A stretch of DNA of 23,688 nt. Origin: JAOAGA01 sp964540515 (GTDB lineage Bacteria > CALINM01). Within the stretch, counting starts at the first letter, position 1; each line of letters opens with the position of its first letter. The notes under the pieces are model-generated. The model did no database searches and was not told where the DNA came from. It worked only from the letters and a program-made list of their open reading frames with translations. The DNA lies in the NCBI GenBank assembly GCA_964540515.1, contig CAZIMS010000015.1, positions 1 to 23,688 on the forward strand, read 5' to 3'. Below, one piece after another: positions 22,582-23,688 of this stretch. Position numbers and translations under genes: made by a program.

Positions 22582-23688
22582 TTAGAAAGCATACTGAAAC
22601 TTTACTAATCCTCTATAAAGGTTGTCAGCATCTTTTCCGCTAACCTGTTTATCATCCAACATACCATAGGCAAGAGCAGCCTTAATGGTAAGGGCCTTAT
22701 CAAGCCTATAGGCTACCTGAGCATTTATCTCTGTAATAGCTGGAGTTAAGTTTGAATTATTCTTTTCATTTGCTTTACCATATCCTAAGGTTATCTGACC
22801 ATTTAGTTTGTCAGAAAGGTTCTGATCATAGGATACATAAACTACTGTAACGCCTAAACCGTCGTCATTCCTTACATCAGGCACAAATGCTGTTGAGTGT
22901 GTTATATCATCAGCTGTTCTTAAGATAAGATATAGGTCATTTTGCATAAGAGGTAAGTCTGCACCGGCTGAATACTGATTGCCTGTTACAATGCCGTTGT
23001 AATCAGTATTAGATTTATCTCCTGAAGTATATAATAGAGCGCCTTTAATTTTGCCAGCACCTAACTTCATAGAAGCATCGGCACAGAAGGCAAAGGCTGA
23101 GATATCTCCGTCCTTAGTTGCTGTATATTTATCAATTGTACCAAAATTATAGAGTAAGAAGGCAGAGTAGCTTAAGTCACCTGCTTTACCTGCATAATTT
23201 GCGCCTAAATAGTTAATCTGAGCACCATTTGATGTTGCGGTTCTTACAGATGAATTGTTTGGTGCGTTGGTTGTGCCTGCACCACCATCTTGTATCCTAT
23301 AATAGGCAAGGCGAAGCTTGTTGTCTCCCATTGACATGGAGTATGAGATAGGTAAAAACCATACGGCATCGGAGGTACCTGTTGCTGCACTTGGATCCTG
23401 AAAGAGGAACCAGCCAACCATTAAACTACTGTCTTTGCTAATAGTATAGTCGGCTTTAATACCAGCCATATCGGCACCACCTAAGATTATACCTTTGTAG
23501 TCATCAGTAAAGCCCTGCAAACCTACTGTTAATCTAAGATTATCCATAGGCTTAAACCACATAAAGGCATTTTTGGTCTCTACATTTATTGTATCTGCAC
23601 CTAAAGCACCACCTCTGTTTCTTGCACTTGCTAAATAGGCTGCATCACCCCATCTAAAGTCTATCTCAAGAGCTACCGTTCCACCAAC
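22582..23688 (-). CDS. Outer-membrane porin-like protein (5' end beyond window)
   Basis: This is a beta-barrel outer-membrane protein, probably a general porin. The frame is open from the stop at 22582 to the window edge, giving 368 codons with the N-terminus and signal peptide outside. The ATG at 23562 is internal: upstream codons continue a plausible strand (VALEIDFRWGDAAYL). Short alternating strands rich in Tyr, Gly, Asn and Asp, such as LNGQITLGYG and YNGIVTGNQYSAGADL, and a last strand ending FQYAF with a terminal Phe, the sorting signal read by BamA, support the call. I cannot name the substrate or a specific family. Base composition is less AT-rich than its neighbours, as is common for porins. 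Confidence 0.8.
   Translation of the reverse strand, partial: VGGTVALEIDFRWGDAAYLASARNRGGALGADTINVETKNAFMWFKPMDNLRLTVGLQGFTDDYKGIILGGADMAGIKADYTISKDSSLMVGWFLFQDPSAATGTSDAVWFLPISYSMSMGDNKLRLAYYRIQDGGAGTTNAPNNSSVRTATSNGAQINYLGANYAGKAGDLSYSAFLLYNFGTIDKYTATKDGDISAFAFCADASMKLGAGKIKGALLYTSGDKSNTDYNGIVTGNQYSAGADLPLMQNDLYLILRTADDITHSTAFVPDVRNDDGLGVTVVYVSYDQNLSDKLNGQITLGYGKANEKNNSNLTPAITEINAQVAYRLDKALTIKAALAYGMLDDKQVSGKDADNLYRGLVKFQYAF

Overview
The window is AT-rich bacterial chromosome from a Gram-negative organism. It encodes an outer-membrane porin with a C-terminal Phe, a TolC-type outer-membrane factor, SecA and Tat. The gene set points to an anaerobic or microaerophilic lifestyle: a tungstate transporter, anaerobic-type corrinoid genes cbiG and cbiH, and isoleucine synthesis through citramalate. 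The lysC-cimA pair and the M23 peptidase-secA-argJ order recall Deferribacterota and Geobacter-like Desulfobacterota. That placement is from memory and tentative. Two runs of exactly 100 N mark this as a scaffolded draft or metagenomic assembly.

Layout. The first 60 bases may hold the 3' end of an IS transposase. Then come a phosphofructokinase, a CysM-type cysteine synthase and a MarC-family membrane protein on the plus strand (188-2780). A tungstate ABC transporter tupA-tupB-tupC runs leftward (5234-2788). It lies behind a GAF-GGDEF diguanylate cyclase, and the first N gap interrupts both the cyclase 3' end and the tupA 5' end. A leftward operon tetR-tolC-emrA-emrB (10865-6501) encodes a complete tripartite drug efflux pump and its repressor, with a palindromic operator lying over two overlapping promoters. 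lysC-cimA (13875-11051, leftward) feeds aspartate-family and isoleucine synthesis.

Divergent from lysC, an M23 peptidase, secA and argJ run rightward (14056-19013). The N gap inside argJ is an artefact: its flanks are identical over 55 bases, and merging them restores an intact gene. tatB-tatC lies convergent to argJ. cbiG-cbiH-coaE runs rightward to a strong bidirectional terminator shared with a convergent porin that leaves the window at the right edge.

The window is mostly housekeeping and transport. I found no CRISPR array, rRNA, tRNA or defence system. The observations most worth following are the false gap in argJ, the tetR operator and promoter layout, several first-in-transcript genes whose predicted promoters leave almost no leader and no Shine-Dalgarno, a phosphofructokinase with mixed ATP/PPi signature residues, and a CbiH lacking the usual Gly-Pro-Gly loop.
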